A stretch of DNA of 6,138 nt from Clostridia bacterium (lineage in GTDB: Bacteria > Aerophobota > Aerophobia > Aerophobales > AE-B3A). The stretch covers positions 1 through 6,138 of the forward strand of contig WJOQ01000267.1 in NCBI GenBank assembly GCA_009618505.1, read 5' to 3'. Positions 5,961-6,138 of this stretch are shown in pieces (position 1 is the first letter of the stretch; each line of letters starts with the position of its first letter). Made by a program: the position numbers and the translations under genes. Below the pieces are notes generated by a model, which saw only the letters and a list, made by a program, of their open reading frames with translations, was not told where the DNA came from and did not search any database.

Positions 5961-6138
5961 ATGAAATTACCACTTTTGACTAGAAGAAAACCTTCCTTAG
6001 AAGTTAAAATACTGGCTATTGGTGCTGGTGGATTGCAGAGAGCTTTAACTCATGAGTATGTCCATGATTTAATCAAAATGGGTAAGTATAAAGGTGGAAT
6101 CTTTATTGGCCAACCAAGACACAGCTCAAAAGCTAAGG
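5961..6138 (+). CDS. N-terminus of a Rossmann-fold oxidoreductase, likely mannitol dehydrogenase/hexuronate reductase family (partial)
   Basis: An ATG opens a frame of 59 full codons that runs off the right edge without a stop. It starts MKLPLLTRRKPSLEV, then KILAIGAGGLQRAL at 16-29, a nucleotide-binding strand-turn-helix. Next come a helix and GGIFIGQPRHSS, resembling the strand that follows in tagaturonate and fructuronate reductases (there, a hydrophobic VVVVxP-type segment). In those enzymes the motif is usually GxGxFxRA; here it is GAGGLQRA, so the match is imperfect. If correct, the enzyme would reduce a ketouronate to a hexonate with NADH, directly next to UxaE in the pathway. The ribosome site is weak (AGAGAG near 5942-5947, rather distant), and the gene probably shares the HAD gene's promoter. 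The family assignment is moderate because only the first domain's start is visible. Confidence 0.6.
   Translation, partial: MKLPLLTRRKPSLEVKILAIGAGGLQRALTHEYVHDLIKMGKYKGGIFIGQPRHSSKAK

Overview
The window is an AT-leaning bacterial segment, roughly 40% G+C by eye, with closely packed genes, good Shine-Dalgarno sites and frequent AGA/AGG arginine codons. These traits, and a tagaturonate epimerase of the type known from Thermotoga, suggest an anaerobic, possibly thermophilic, plant-polysaccharide-using bacterium or a candidate-phylum relative. The sequence alone does not fix the taxon, and this assignment is weak.

Layout. Bases 2-124 hold the last 40 codons of an unrecognised plus-strand gene. 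It converges on a leftward operon that fills 134-4724. In transcription order that operon is gnd (6-phosphogluconate dehydrogenase), a half-length deoC (the C-terminal half of deoxyribose-phosphate aldolase), a Gfo/Idh/MocA-family oxidoreductase, and uxaE (tagaturonate epimerase). Gaps between these genes are only 34, 15 and 12 bases, each with a ribosome binding site, so they are very likely co-transcribed. A 137-base divergent intergenic region (4725-4861) carries a sigma70-type promoter for each direction, with a TTGAC/GTCAA palindrome on the leftward -35 box. To the right, on the plus strand, lie a HAD-superfamily hydrolase (4862-5908), a short spacer with heptamer repeats, and the start of a Rossmann-fold protein (5961 to the window edge) that resembles the mannitol dehydrogenase/hexuronate reductase family.

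Together the genes look like a sugar-acid catabolic locus. UxaE interconverts D-tagaturonate and D-fructuronate. A reductase of the mannitol dehydrogenase family would turn one of these into a hexonate. Gnd decarboxylates 6-phosphogluconate to ribulose 5-phosphate. The Gfo/Idh enzyme and the HAD phosphatase are probably a sugar dehydrogenase and a sugar-phosphate phosphatase of unknown substrate. The best oddity is the DeoC fragment: it begins at strand 5 of the barrel and keeps both active-site lysines, but lacks the first half of the fold. I see no mobile element, CRISPR array, tRNA or rRNA, and no clearly new defence or regulatory system.
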